Of a DNA stretch of 64,000 bases, positions 10,201 to 19,501 are shown in pieces. The notes under the pieces were generated by a model, which did not search any database, was not told the origin of the DNA, and worked only from the letters and a program-made list of their open reading frames with translations. The number at the start of each line of letters is the position of its first letter. Within the stretch, counting starts at the first letter, position 1. Source of the stretch: Flavobacterium nackdongense (GTDB lineage Bacteria > Bacteroidota > Bacteroidia > Flavobacteriales > Flavobacteriaceae); NCBI RefSeq assembly GCF_004355225.1, contig NZ_CP037933.1:4092001-4156000 (forward strand), given 5' to 3'. Made by a program: the position numbers and the translations under genes.

Positions 10201-10902
10201 ATGAGTAAGTATAATTCATTAAAACAAGAATGTTACGAGGCAAATATGCAATTAAATGCATTGGGTTTGGTAGTTTATACTTTTGGTAATGTCAGTGCTG
10301 TTCATAGGGAAGATGGCGTATTTGCCATCAAACCTAGTGGAGTCGCTTATGAAGATTTAAAACCAGAGGATATGGTGATTGTCGACTTTGATAATAATAT
10401 TATTGAAGGTAGTATGCGTCCCTCTTCAGACACAAAAACACACGCTTATTTGTACAAGAATTGGAAAGAAATTGGCGGAATTGCGCACACTCATGCTATG
10501 TATTCAGTGTCATGGGCTCAATCGCAATTAGATATTCCAATCTTTGGAACAACTCATGCGGATCATTTAACGGCAGATATTCCTTGCGCTCCGCCAATGA
10601 GTGATGAGTTGATAAGAGGTAATTATGAGCACAATACAGGTATTCAGATTCTAGATTGTTTCAAGGATAAAAACCTTTCTCACGAGGAAGTAGAGATGGT
10701 TTTGATTGGAAATCACGGGCCATTTACCTGGGGAAAAACGGCTGCTAAGGCGGTATATAACAGTAAAGTATTAGAAACAATTGCGCAAATGGCTTTCATT
10801 ACGAGACAGATTAATCCCACTGCGCCGAGATTGAAAGATTCCTTGATTAAAAAACATTATGAACGTAAACACGGTGTAGATTCTTATTACGGTCAAAAAT
10901 AA
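10201..10902 (+). CDS. araD: L-ribulose-5-phosphate 4-epimerase
   Basis: 233 residues of the class II aldolase/epimerase fold. Visible features are TFGNVSAVHRE and IKPSGVAYEDL for phosphate binding, the zinc-ligand histidines in AHTHAMYSV, and a further histidine in NHGPFTW. It converts L-ribulose 5-phosphate to D-xylulose 5-phosphate. Its place between araB and araA makes AraD much more likely than a fuculose or rhamnulose aldolase. Confidence 0.95.
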   Translation: MSKYNSLKQECYEANMQLNALGLVVYTFGNVSAVHREDGVFAIKPSGVAYEDLKPEDMVIVDFDNNIIEGSMRPSSDTKTHAYLYKNWKEIGGIAHTHAMYSVSWAQSQLDIPIFGTTHADHLTADIPCAPPMSDELIRGNYEHNTGIQILDCFKDKNLSHEEVEMVLIGNHGPFTWGKTAAKAVYNSKVLETIAQMAFITRQINPTAPRLKDSLIKKHYERKHGVDSYYGQK

Positions 10903-10946
10903 TTATACTACAGGTTGCAATATAAAATAATTTAAAATACAAGAAA

Positions 10947-12452
10947 ATGATAGATTTAAAAAAATATGAAGTTTGGTTTGTGACAGGGAGTCAACATTTA
11001 TATGGTCCAGAAACATTAAGACAAGTAGCTGAACATTCACAGCAAATTGCTAAAGCATATAATAACAGCTCTACAATCCCAGTAAGTGTTGTATTTAAAC
11101 CAGTCGTGAAATCATCTGATGAAATACATCAAGTTTGTAAGGAGGCCAACAATACTGATAATTGTATTGGTTTAATTACTTGGATGCATACTTTTTCACC
11201 AGCTAAAATGTGGATTGCGGGATTGCAAGCTTTACAGAAGCCATTTTTGCATTTGCACACGCAATTCAATAGAGATATTCCTTGGGGAACCATCGATATG
11301 GATTTTATGAATTTAAACCAGTCTGCTCATGGTGATCGTGAATTTGGATTCATTGTATCAAGAATGCGTATCAATCGTAAAGTAGTGGTTGGGCATTGGG
11401 AAAATGAAGATGTGATAAAACAAGTTGCAAACTGGTCTCGAGTTGCTGTCGCAGCGGCGGATTCTAAGACAATGAAAGTGGCTCGTTTTGGCGACAATAT
11501 GAGGCAAGTTGCTGTTACGGAAGGGAACAAAGTTTCTGCTCAAATAAAATTTGGTTATGAAGTAAATGGGTATGGTATTGGAGATTTGACAAAATATATC
11601 AATCAAGTTAGCGATAAAGAAGTAACAGAATTGATTAAGGAATATGCAGATAACTACACCTTAGCAAAAAACATCGTAGCAGGTGCTGAAAAACATTTTT
11701 CGTTAAGAGATTCAGCTCAAATCGAAATAGGGTTAAGAGCTTTTCTAACAGAAGGTGGTTTTACAGCTTTTACAAATACATTTGAAAATTTGAACGGAAT
11801 GAAACAACTTCCAGGTATCGCAACCCAACGTTTGATGGCAAGTGGTATTGGATATGGCGGAGAAGGAGATTGGAAAACTGCTGCATTAGTTCGTTCTATG
11901 AAAGTGATGGCTGCTGGATTAGAAGGTGGTAATAGCTTTATGGAAGACTACACCTACCATTTCGACCCGAAAAATTCAGCTGTTTTAGGTTCACATATGT
12001 TAGAAATCTGTCCTTCGATTGCCAAAGGGGAAGTTCGAGTTGAAGTACATCCATTGGGAATAGGAGGAAAAGAAGATCCAGCTCGTTTGGTATTCAATGC
12101 TGGAGCAGGAAGTGCTTTAAATGCTTCGGTTATTGATATGGGTAATCGTTTCAGATTATTGGTAAATAAGGTAGAGGCTTTAGAAATTGACAACGAGATG
12201 CCAAAACTACCAGTAGCTCGCGTTTTATGGGATGCAAAACCAGATTTGCAAACTGCTGCTTCAGCTTGGATTTTAGCTGGAGGAGCACACCATACAGGCT
12301 ACAGTCAAAATTTATCTGCCGAACAAATGCAAGATTTTGCCGAAATGATGGATATCGAATTTTTATTAATCGACGAGAAAACAGATCTATACCGATTCAA
12401 ACAAGAATTGCGTTGGAACGACACTTCTTATGGTATCAATAGCCGTTATTAA
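10947..12452 (+). CDS. araA: L-arabinose isomerase
   Basis: 501 residues, normal for AraA. The N-terminus [16 protein letters not shown] is the family signature; [13 protein letters not shown] and [10 protein letters not shown] are also typical, and metal-binding Glu/His positions lie in the C-terminal half. It converts L-arabinose to L-ribulose in the cytoplasm. It is the last gene of operon A and is followed by a strong intrinsic terminator. Its presence is the most direct evidence that L-arabinose is released from the target polymer. Confidence 0.97.
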   Translation: MIDLKKYEVWFVTGSQHLYGPETLRQVAEHSQQIAKAYNNSSTIPVSVVFKPVVKSSDEIHQVCKEANNTDNCIGLITWMHTFSPAKMWIAGLQALQKPFLHLHTQFNRDIPWGTIDMDFMNLNQSAHGDREFGFIVSRMRINRKVVVGHWENEDVIKQVANWSRVAVAAADSKTMKVARFGDNMRQVAVTEGNKVSAQIKFGYEVNGYGIGDLTKYINQVSDKEVTELIKEYADNYTLAKNIVAGAEKHFSLRDSAQIEIGLRAFLTEGGFTAFTNTFENLNGMKQLPGIATQRLMASGIGYGGEGDWKTAALVRSMKVMAAGLEGGNSFMEDYTYHFDPKNSAVLGSHMLEICPSIAKGEVRVEVHPLGIGGKEDPARLVFNAGAGSALNASVIDMGNRFRLLVNKVEALEIDNEMPKLPVARVLWDAKPDLQTAASAWILAGGAHHTGYSQNLSAEQMQDFAEMMDIEFLLIDEKTDLYRFKQELRWNDTSYGINSRY

Positions 12453-12489
12453 CAAACTATTTTTTTAAGTTAATAGTAATTTAGCAATG

Positions 12490-12516
12490 CCCCCGAGTAC
12501 AACTTGGGGGTATTTT
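12490..12516 (+). terminator. Intrinsic terminator between operon A and operon B
   Basis: CCCCC-g-AGT pairs with ACT-t-GGGGG around a 3-base loop, with TATTTTTATA downstream. The start codon of the next gene (12543) lies only about 27 nt beyond it, with no room for a clear promoter, so the hairpin may work as a partial terminator that lowers expression of operon B relative to operon A. Confidence 0.85.
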
Positions 12517-12542
12517 TATACTACATTTTAATACAATTCATT

Positions 12543-14003
12543 ATGCAATCATATCATAAACTTCTTGTTTTAGGTGCTGTAATTGGACTTTTCACAGTGA
12601 ATTTCACCTACAGTCAAGACAAAAACCGAGATAAAACAGCTGATTTTAAATCTTTTGCGACCACACCGCCGATGGGTTGGAATAGTTATGACGCTTATCA
12701 AGGAGCGGTAACCGAAAAACAATTTTTGCAGGCTGTTGATATATTAGAAAAGAAATTATTGCCCTTGGGATACAATACCGCAACAATAGATTTTTGTTGG
12801 TTTAATCCAGGTCCCAAAGGATGGGATGAGAAAAACTGGAAAACTTTTCCTTTAAAACAAGAAAAAGATGCCAAAGGGAACTTTTCTCCTATACTAACGA
12901 TGGATCAATACGGTCGTTTGTTGCCTGCAATCAATCGTTTTCCATCTGCTAAAAATGATACAGGATTTAAATCGATAGGCGATTATGTTCATAATAAAAA
13001 AATGAAATTTGGAATTCATATTATGAGAGGAATTGCGCGTCAAGCAGTTGCTCAAAACACTCCCATAAAGAATTCAAAATATTTTGCAAAAGATATTGCT
13101 AAATTGCAAGACACTTGCAAATGGAATAATAATATGTATGGCGTAGACCCTTTTAAACCAGGTGCTCAAGAATATTATAATTCTCTTTTTGAATTGTATG
13201 CAAAATGGGGCGTTGATTTTGTTAAAGTGGACGATATTTCGGCACCAACTTATCATTCAAAAGAAATTGAATTAATACGAAAAGCAATCGATAATTGCGG
13301 TCGTCCGATGGTTTTGAGTTTGTCATGTGGTGAAACAATGGTGAGTTATGCCAACCATTTAGAAAAAAATGCAAATATGTACCGTATTTCGATTGATTTT
13401 TGGGACAAATGGAAAAGTGTAGCACATATGTTCGATTTGGCTTATGCATGGCAACCACTGATAAATCAAGGTACCTGGCCAGATTTAGATATGATTCCAA
13501 TTGGTAACTTGTGTATTGGTGATTACCCTTTGCAAGAAGAGAGTAGCGATAAAACCGAGCATTTTTCTAGGTTGAACAAAGACGAGCAAAAAACATTAAT
13601 GACACTTTGGTGTTTTGCTAAATCACCCTTAATTTGGGGAGGAGATCCTTTGACAAGTAAAGCCGAAGATTTTGAGATGATTAGTAATTCAAAATTATTG
13701 GATATTGATCAAAATAGTATTAATAATCATCAAGTGGCCAATTTTGTTTATGAAGGGATGCAACGTGAAGATCGTATTTGGACTGCAGAATCTAAAGATG
13801 GGAAAGAAAAATACATCGCATTTTTTAACCTTGGGGAAAAATCAAGAGATCTAAGTTTTTATTTTCATTGGGAATATTGGGATGGTAATTACAAATTTGT
13901 CGATTTATGGACTAACGAGGAGTTAGGGGATTTTTCGAATGTGTTTACAGCCAAGAATATACCAGTTCACGGAGTTAAAGCATATAAAATGATAAAAAAA
14001 TAA
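12543..14003 (+). CDS. GH27 glycosidase, secreted
   Basis: ATG at 12543 starts a good signal peptide (MQSYHKLLVLGAVIGLF, cleavage near TYSQ); longer in-frame starts would lie inside the terminator hairpin. The 486-residue product has the GH27 opening PPMGWNSYDAYQ, nucleophile Asp in FVKVDD (D230) and acid/base Asp in RISIDFW (D285). It is related to the cytoplasmic GH27 at 4476 but is exported, so the two probably act on the same linkage on opposite sides of the inner membrane. The activity is either alpha-galactosidase or beta-L-arabinopyranosidase type. The family is certain; the specificity is not. Confidence 0.88.
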   Translation: MQSYHKLLVLGAVIGLFTVNFTYSQDKNRDKTADFKSFATTPPMGWNSYDAYQGAVTEKQFLQAVDILEKKLLPLGYNTATIDFCWFNPGPKGWDEKNWKTFPLKQEKDAKGNFSPILTMDQYGRLLPAINRFPSAKNDTGFKSIGDYVHNKKMKFGIHIMRGIARQAVAQNTPIKNSKYFAKDIAKLQDTCKWNNNMYGVDPFKPGAQEYYNSLFELYAKWGVDFVKVDDISAPTYHSKEIELIRKAIDNCGRPMVLSLSCGETMVSYANHLEKNANMYRISIDFWDKWKSVAHMFDLAYAWQPLINQGTWPDLDMIPIGNLCIGDYPLQEESSDKTEHFSRLNKDEQKTLMTLWCFAKSPLIWGGDPLTSKAEDFEMISNSKLLDIDQNSINNHQVANFVYEGMQREDRIWTAESKDGKEKYIAFFNLGEKSRDLSFYFHWEYWDGNYKFVDLWTNEELGDFSNVFTAKNIPVHGVKAYKMIKK

Positions 14004-14004
14004 A

Positions 14005-15024
14005 ATGAAAAAATATATCATACTCATTGTACTTTTGATTGGGGTATTTCCCGTATTTTCTCAATCGATTTCCGAATTGAAACAAAATTATTCTGGGAAA
14101 ATTAAATGGGATGAAAAGACTAAAACAGTACATTTTCTTAAAACTGGAGTTATATTCTTTGCCCAAAAAACAGGTATAGGGAAGGACTTAGAAAACGATC
14201 AAAAAAATCATTTTTGGGTTGTTCCAAAGGAAGTTAAAAATATCATCATAGGCAAAAAAGTAATGGTTACAGGAGCGTTTCAAACCAGCTCGGATGTTTT
14301 GATTGCAGGAGAAGATAGAAAAACATCGGTCGTTTTTGGAACTAATTTAAAGCAATGGGCAGACGCTAATAATCCTGGAAAACAGAATTTAAAAGAATGG
14401 CATTATGCACAGTTTGAAAACAGGGGCGGAGTTATGTCGATTAGGAATTTGATGGTTTTAAATCCGTTTTCTTATTTTGTTCAAGGTTTTGGTCATGTTG
14501 TTCATGTCAAAAGTTGTGATTTTATTGATAATCGTGGAGGCAATCAAAATCATAGTGATGGCTTTGTTGGCGGAAATGGTTCTACGGTCGATGATTGTTA
14601 TTTTGAAGCAGGTGATGATGTTTTTAAAGCCTATTTTAATTATTCAGTTTCAAATTGTACCATAAAAATGGTCGAAAATGCAGTTCCAATTCAATTGGGT
14701 TGGGGTAATTATTCCAATGGAGCTGTCTGTAATTTTAAAAACATAAAAATTATTGGAGATTCTGGACGTGGTGCAACCGACAACGCAGTTATCGATGGCC
14801 GTGCAGGAAAATTTACTGTTACTGTTAATATTGATGGTTTGGAAGTGGATAATCCGAATGCCGTAATGGTAAGTTTATGGGAGAGCACGATGACATTAAA
14901 CGGTACTATAACAGACGCAAAAATTAATGTAGGGCAATATTCAAAAAGAAGAACTGCGGGACAAAATAATTTGAAAATTTGCAATACTACAGACCAAAAA
15001 TCGAATTATAACTGTAAACCATAA
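14005..15024 (+). CDS. GH49-like right-handed beta-helix hydrolase, secreted (copy a)
   Basis: 339 residues with signal peptide (MKKYIILIVLLIGVFPVFSQ). The single domain is a parallel beta-helix. The candidate catalytic acids are D185 (in NHSDG) and D204/D205 (in EAGDDVFK), followed by VPIQLGWG. The 19/20 spacing and the surrounding pattern are those I recall for family GH49 (dextranase/isopullulanase catalytic Asp triad). The protein is much shorter than fungal GH49 enzymes because the N-terminal sandwich is reduced. It starts 1 nt after the GH27 stop. A second copy lies at 22077. An endo-acting role on the sulfated backbone is inferred; I recall, unchecked, that a sulfated-arabinan hydrolase has been placed in GH49. 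Confidence 0.72.
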   Translation: MKKYIILIVLLIGVFPVFSQSISELKQNYSGKIKWDEKTKTVHFLKTGVIFFAQKTGIGKDLENDQKNHFWVVPKEVKNIIIGKKVMVTGAFQTSSDVLIAGEDRKTSVVFGTNLKQWADANNPGKQNLKEWHYAQFENRGGVMSIRNLMVLNPFSYFVQGFGHVVHVKSCDFIDNRGGNQNHSDGFVGGNGSTVDDCYFEAGDDVFKAYFNYSVSNCTIKMVENAVPIQLGWGNYSNGAVCNFKNIKIIGDSGRGATDNAVIDGRAGKFTVTVNIDGLEVDNPNAVMVSLWESTMTLNGTITDAKINVGQYSKRRTAGQNNLKICNTTDQKSNYNCKP

Positions 15025-15030
15025 AAATTT

Positions 15031-15171
15031 ATGTTTTTTGTTGTTTTTCTAGGAAGGAAAAAATCAAAGAGCAAGAATAGTGAACAAAAAAACAACTCAA
15101 AAAGTAATGTTTTTATCAAATTTGATAGACAATTAGTAGAATATAAATTCGATGCTATATATTTCAAATAG
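15031..15171 (+). CDS. Possible small protein, 46 residues, unrecognised
   Basis: An ATG frame starting MFFVVFLGRKKSKSK and ending in IYFK fills most of the 180-nt gap between the GH49-like gene and the first sulfatase gene. It is Lys/Asn rich, has no recognised motif and no homologue I can name. The gap is the only sizeable break in operon B, so it may equally be an untranslated spacer. Low confidence. Confidence 0.2.
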   Translation: MFFVVFLGRKKSKSKNSEQKNNSKSNVFIKFDRQLVEYKFDAIYFK

Positions 15172-15204
15172 AAAGCAGGTAATTCTAATTAATTTTGAAA
15201 AGGT

Positions 15205-16821
15205 ATGAAACATTTTTTGGTTGTTTTATTTGCTTGGTTTCCCATTTTTATTCTAGCACAAACGCAACAAACCAGACCTAATATCTTAGTAATTATGCTT
15301 GACGATGCTGGTTTAGATATGAGTGTTTATGGAAGTTCTTATGTAAAAACCCCAGCATTTGATAAAATTGCAAGAGAAGGTATATTATTTACTAAAGCTT
15401 ATACACCCAATGCGAAGTGTGCCCCATCAAGAGCTTCAATTTTAACAGGTAGAAACTCTTGGCAATTGGATGCTGTGGCTAATCATTATATTTATTTTCC
15501 ATCAAAATTTAAAACTTTTCCTGAGGTTTTAAAGGAAAATGGATATGTCACAGGGCATACAGGTAAAGGATGGTCTCCCGGTATCGCACTAACAGCAACT
15601 GGGGAAGTTAGAGATTTAGTTGGGAAAAGCTTCGATGCAAAAAAAACGAAATCTCCAACCACTGAAATCTCAGTAAACGATTATAGTGCTAATTTTAAAG
15701 ATTTTTTAAATCAAGTTCCAAAGGGAAATCCTTGGAATTTCTGGATAGGAATTAATGAACCCCACAGAGGTTATGAATATCAATCGGGTGTAAAAAAAGG
15801 TGGTAAACGACTGGATATGATAAAGGAAGTTCCTAAATATTTTCCTGATTCTACTTCAGTTCGACACGATTTACTTGATTATGCAATGGAATTGGAATAT
15901 GCTGATAGCCATGTCACTAGGGTTTTAAATGAACTTAAAGCTACAAATCAATTAGAAAACACCCTCATAATTTACACCTCTGATCATGGAATGCCTTTTC
16001 CTCGTGTAAAGGGAAATCAATATGAAAATTCGAATCACATTCCTATGGCTATTATGTGGAAAGGTAAAATTTTGAAACCCAATAGAAGTGCAGATGATTA
16101 TATTAGTTTTGTAGATATTGCTCCTACTTTATTGGAAGTTGCAGGTATAGATTGGAAACGTTCAGGAATGTATCCAAGCCCAGGCAAAAGTTTGCTAAAT
16201 ATTTTTGAAACTAATAAATCGGGAACGATTGATTCTGATCGAAATTTTGTTTTAGTTGGTCAAGAACGCCATGATCCTGGAAGACCAAATGACCAAGGCT
16301 ATCCAGTGCGTGGAATACATAAAGACAATATGTTGCTTTTACATAATTATGAGTCAGATCGATGGCCAGCTTGCAATCCAGAAACAGGATATTTGAATGT
16401 AGATAAAAGCCCAACAAAATCTTTATTGATTAATTTGCGCCGTTCAGGAGTCGATAAAAAGTTTTGGCAGTTGAGTTTTGGTAAGCGCCTAGATTTAGAA
16501 TTTTACGACATCAAAAAAGACCCTTATTGCCTCAATAATCTCGCTTACAATAGCGATTACAAAAAACAACTTGATGAATTAGAAAATTTCATGAATCAAA
16601 AGTTGATGGCTCAAGATGATTTACGAATGCAAGGTTACGGTTATTTATACGAACAATTTCCATTCACACAGTACAGAAATTATTATGAAAATTATATGAA
16701 TAGCAAAATTGGAACTTTAAATTGGGCGGATCCCAATGATTATGAACCCACGTATATTGACAATAATGGCGAAAACTTAGAGACAGTAATTAGAAAGAAA
16801 AACACTTTACAAAACGATTAG
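15205..16821 (+). CDS. Sulfatase, family S1, Cys-type (A)
   Basis: 538 residues with signal peptide (ending in ILAQ). The formylglycine motif is CAPSRASILTGR with the modified residue at C72; the metal-binding Asp pair is in IMLDDAG, and a further metal site is in YTSDHGMPF. The enzyme removes sulfate esters from carbohydrates in the periplasm or outside, after conversion of the Cys to formylglycine by a maturation enzyme that is not in this window. A C-terminal subdomain (from about residue 400) ends in QND. It is followed 14 nt later by a GH43-like gene. Which sulfate position it cuts cannot be read from the sequence. Confidence 0.93.
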   Translation: MKHFLVVLFAWFPIFILAQTQQTRPNILVIMLDDAGLDMSVYGSSYVKTPAFDKIAREGILFTKAYTPNAKCAPSRASILTGRNSWQLDAVANHYIYFPSKFKTFPEVLKENGYVTGHTGKGWSPGIALTATGEVRDLVGKSFDAKKTKSPTTEISVNDYSANFKDFLNQVPKGNPWNFWIGINEPHRGYEYQSGVKKGGKRLDMIKEVPKYFPDSTSVRHDLLDYAMELEYADSHVTRVLNELKATNQLENTLIIYTSDHGMPFPRVKGNQYENSNHIPMAIMWKGKILKPNRSADDYISFVDIAPTLLEVAGIDWKRSGMYPSPGKSLLNIFETNKSGTIDSDRNFVLVGQERHDPGRPNDQGYPVRGIHKDNMLLLHNYESDRWPACNPETGYLNVDKSPTKSLLINLRRSGVDKKFWQLSFGKRLDLEFYDIKKDPYCLNNLAYNSDYKKQLDELENFMNQKLMAQDDLRMQGYGYLYEQFPFTQYRNYYENYMNSKIGTLNWADPNDYEPTYIDNNGENLETVIRKKNTLQND

Positions 16822-16835
16822 ATCAGTAAGAATAC

Positions 16836-17888
16836 ATGAAGAAATTAATAAATCAAAGCTTGTTATTGTTTATTATAATATTGTTTTTTAGTGAAGCTAA
16901 AGCACAAGAAAATTTAGGGAAATTAAAAGAAATAAAAAACCACAAGAATGCTGTTTATTTAATGCAGGACATTTGGATGCGTGACCCATTTATAGAACTT
17001 GCTCCTGATGGATATTACTATTTATCGTGTACCAGACAGAATAGCAATCTAAACAACGAACCCGGAATGCAGTTTTATCGAAGTCAGGATTTGGTTTCCT
17101 GGGAGAATTTAGGGATTAAATGGAAAGCAAAAGATTCAGACTGGGGGAAAATGCTTATTGAAAAAGGAAAGATAAATGATAAAGAAGGAATGATATGGGC
17201 TCCCGAAATTCATTTTGTAAATGGGAAATGGGTAGTTGTTTCAACTTCAAATCAAGGAGTATCAAATCTCATGATTTCAAAAGGAAAACAATTGGAAGGA
17301 CCATTTGATGAACCTTTTGGACTTAATTTTGGAAGACATCATGACCCAGCTATTTTTATGGATGGTAAAACACCTTGGTTAATTGATAAATGTGCTGAAA
17401 TTACCCAATTAAAAGATGATTTTAGTGGATTTGCTGGTGAGGCTATTAAAATTGGTTCTTCAAATAGAAAAATGGGACATGAAGGTTGTTATATCGTAAA
17501 GATAGAGAACAAATATGTTCTTTTTGGTACCGCTTGGAGTACTGATATCATGCGGCACGGAACGTATAATTTGTATTATTCAACAGCAGATAAAGTTACA
17601 GGCCCATATAATGAAAGAAAATTTGCTGGTCGTTTTTTAGGTCATGGTACGCCTTTTAAGGATAAAAACGGCAATTGGTGGTGTACTGCATTTTATAATG
17701 CGAGTAAGCCTGTTCTTTCAGGAAATGAAGCCCAGCAAATGGATTTAACAGATACCGCTTATACGATAAACAAACAAGGACTTACTCTCGTTCCTATTGA
17801 GTTTAAAATGATCAAAGGAGATGTTAAAGTGATTGTAAAGGATAATAATTATGCTACTCCTGGAAAAGAAGAAGTACAAAAATTTTAA
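16836..17888 (+). CDS. GH43-like five-bladed beta-propeller glycosidase, secreted
   Basis: 350 residues with signal peptide (hydrophobic run to SEAKAQ). The clan GH-F triad is visible: base D50 in MRDPFIEL, pKa-modulating D170 in HHDPAIF, acid E216 in GHEGCYIV. WAPEIHFVNGKW is another typical element. It is a single catalytic domain without a C-terminal sandwich. GH43 contains alpha-L-arabinofuranosidases, beta-xylosidases, arabinanases and galactan exo-hydrolases; related propeller families (for example GH117) are possible. It sits between two sulfatase genes, so it probably trims residues exposed by desulfation. Confidence 0.8.
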   Translation: MKKLINQSLLLFIIILFFSEAKAQENLGKLKEIKNHKNAVYLMQDIWMRDPFIELAPDGYYYLSCTRQNSNLNNEPGMQFYRSQDLVSWENLGIKWKAKDSDWGKMLIEKGKINDKEGMIWAPEIHFVNGKWVVVSTSNQGVSNLMISKGKQLEGPFDEPFGLNFGRHHDPAIFMDGKTPWLIDKCAEITQLKDDFSGFAGEAIKIGSSNRKMGHEGCYIVKIENKYVLFGTAWSTDIMRHGTYNLYYSTADKVTGPYNERKFAGRFLGHGTPFKDKNGNWWCTAFYNASKPVLSGNEAQQMDLTDTAYTINKQGLTLVPIEFKMIKGDVKVIVKDNNYATPGKEEVQKF

Positions 17889-17892
17889 AAAA

Positions 17893-19488
17893 ATGAAAAA
17901 AATAAATTTTCTAGTGCTGACACTGTTTTTTGCTATAGGTTGTTTTAGTCAAAATGCTATTCAAAACAGTGAAAAAGTAAATATAAACAAACCCAACATT
18001 GTTTTTATTTTATCAGATGATTTAAGTTTTAGAGATGTCAGTGCCTATGGTCAAAAAAATTACAAGACACCTAATATCGATAAGTTGTGTTTGACTTCAG
18101 CGCGATTTACACAAGCTTATGCAGCAGCTCCTGAATGTGCTCCTTCTAGAGGGTCTTTCCTTTCTGGTAAGCATGTGGGACACGGACCTATTCGATTGAA
18201 TAGCAGTGCTCGTGGTTTCGAATTCTTACCGAAAAATACCTATACCCTTGCTAAAATGCTACAGGAAACTGGCTATAAAACTGGAGTGGTTGGAAAATGG
18301 GGACTAGGTTATAAAGATGATGCCGGAAACCCCTTAAAGCAAGGATTTGACTATCATTTTGGCTTCTTGACCCATTATGAAGCACATTCCTATTTCCCTT
18401 TAGTCTTATATGAAAATAATAAAGAAATCCATTATCCTGAAAATAAAGGAATGGACATTAAACCTTTGTATGAGAAAGACCGTGGTAATCCTGATCGTAT
18501 TGATTTTGAAAAATATTACGATCAAAATGGTAAATTGGTTTACATGAATTTAGCCAAGGCGGCTTATGCCCCAGATTTATTTGATATTAAAGCAGCTGAA
18601 TTCATTCATAAAAATAAAAAAGATCCTTTCTTTCTTTGGTTTGCAACCAACTTACCTCATGGACCAACTATTGTTGATGATTTTCGACAGTTGAAAGATC
18701 GAAAAGATATGGACATTCAATCTCGAGAATGGGGAGCAATGGTACAGCGATTGGATATTTCAGTTGGTAAACTGGTCGATAAACTAAAGGAAGAAGGCGT
18801 TTATGATAATACGATTATCATTTTTGCTTCGGATAATGGGTATTCAATGCACAATCCTACCAAAGGAAAAGGAAATAAGCAGAATAACGGAAGGCCTGTT
18901 TGGGAAGACGATCCTTTTTTACAAAACAAAGGGACATTTACTGGTGGAAAATTCACTGGTTTAGAAGGAGGAATGCGTATTCCATTCTTTATTCATATGC
19001 CCAAACAAGACACTCCAAGTGTAATCAGTGAACCTGTATGGCTTGTCGATTTGTTTCCCACTTTTGCCTCTGTTTCAAATTCAAAACCTATCAATGGGTT
19101 GGATGGCTATAATTTAATTCCACTTATGAATGGTGATAGAAATTCAATTCCAAAAGATCGATTCATGTATTTTACCAGAAAAGATGAGCAAGCGGTTCGC
19201 CAAGGGCCTTGGTTTGCGTATCGTTCGCATCCTAAACAGGATTTAGAATTGTATTTGATTGAAGAAGATCAGTTGATCAATGTCAATTTGGCAAGTCAGT
19301 ATCCGCAAATTAGTGCTGCAATGAAGACCATAATCGAAAGAGAACAAGTACCAGCTGAGTGGTACTGGAACCCTGGCGACACACAAGATATTTTTAATCA
19401 AAAGGTTAAAAAGGCTAAGGAAACAGGTCAGTTAATAAAGAATTACCGACCGAATAATATTAAGCTAATGCCTTGGGAAACCGAATAA
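17893..19488 (+). CDS. Sulfatase, family S1, Cys-type (B)
   Basis: ATG at 17893, five bases after the GH43 stop, gives a clean signal peptide (MKKINFLVLTLFFAIGCFSQ); an earlier in-frame start would lie inside the preceding gene. The product has 531 residues. Formylglycine motif CAPSRGSFLSGK at C82, metal site FILSDDLS, second half with IFASDNGYS. It is arylsulfatase-like in overall layout. It acts on the sulfated polymer outside the cytoplasm. The substrate position is unknown. Confidence 0.92.
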   Translation: MKKINFLVLTLFFAIGCFSQNAIQNSEKVNINKPNIVFILSDDLSFRDVSAYGQKNYKTPNIDKLCLTSARFTQAYAAAPECAPSRGSFLSGKHVGHGPIRLNSSARGFEFLPKNTYTLAKMLQETGYKTGVVGKWGLGYKDDAGNPLKQGFDYHFGFLTHYEAHSYFPLVLYENNKEIHYPENKGMDIKPLYEKDRGNPDRIDFEKYYDQNGKLVYMNLAKAAYAPDLFDIKAAEFIHKNKKDPFFLWFATNLPHGPTIVDDFRQLKDRKDMDIQSREWGAMVQRLDISVGKLVDKLKEEGVYDNTIIIFASDNGYSMHNPTKGKGNKQNNGRPVWEDDPFLQNKGTFTGGKFTGLEGGMRIPFFIHMPKQDTPSVISEPVWLVDLFPTFASVSNSKPINGLDGYNLIPLMNGDRNSIPKDRFMYFTRKDEQAVRQGPWFAYRSHPKQDLELYLIEEDQLINVNLASQYPQISAAMKTIIEREQVPAEWYWNPGDTQDIFNQKVKKAKETGQLIKNYRPNNIKLMPWETE

Positions 19489-19501
19489 AAAAATTGTAAA
19501 T

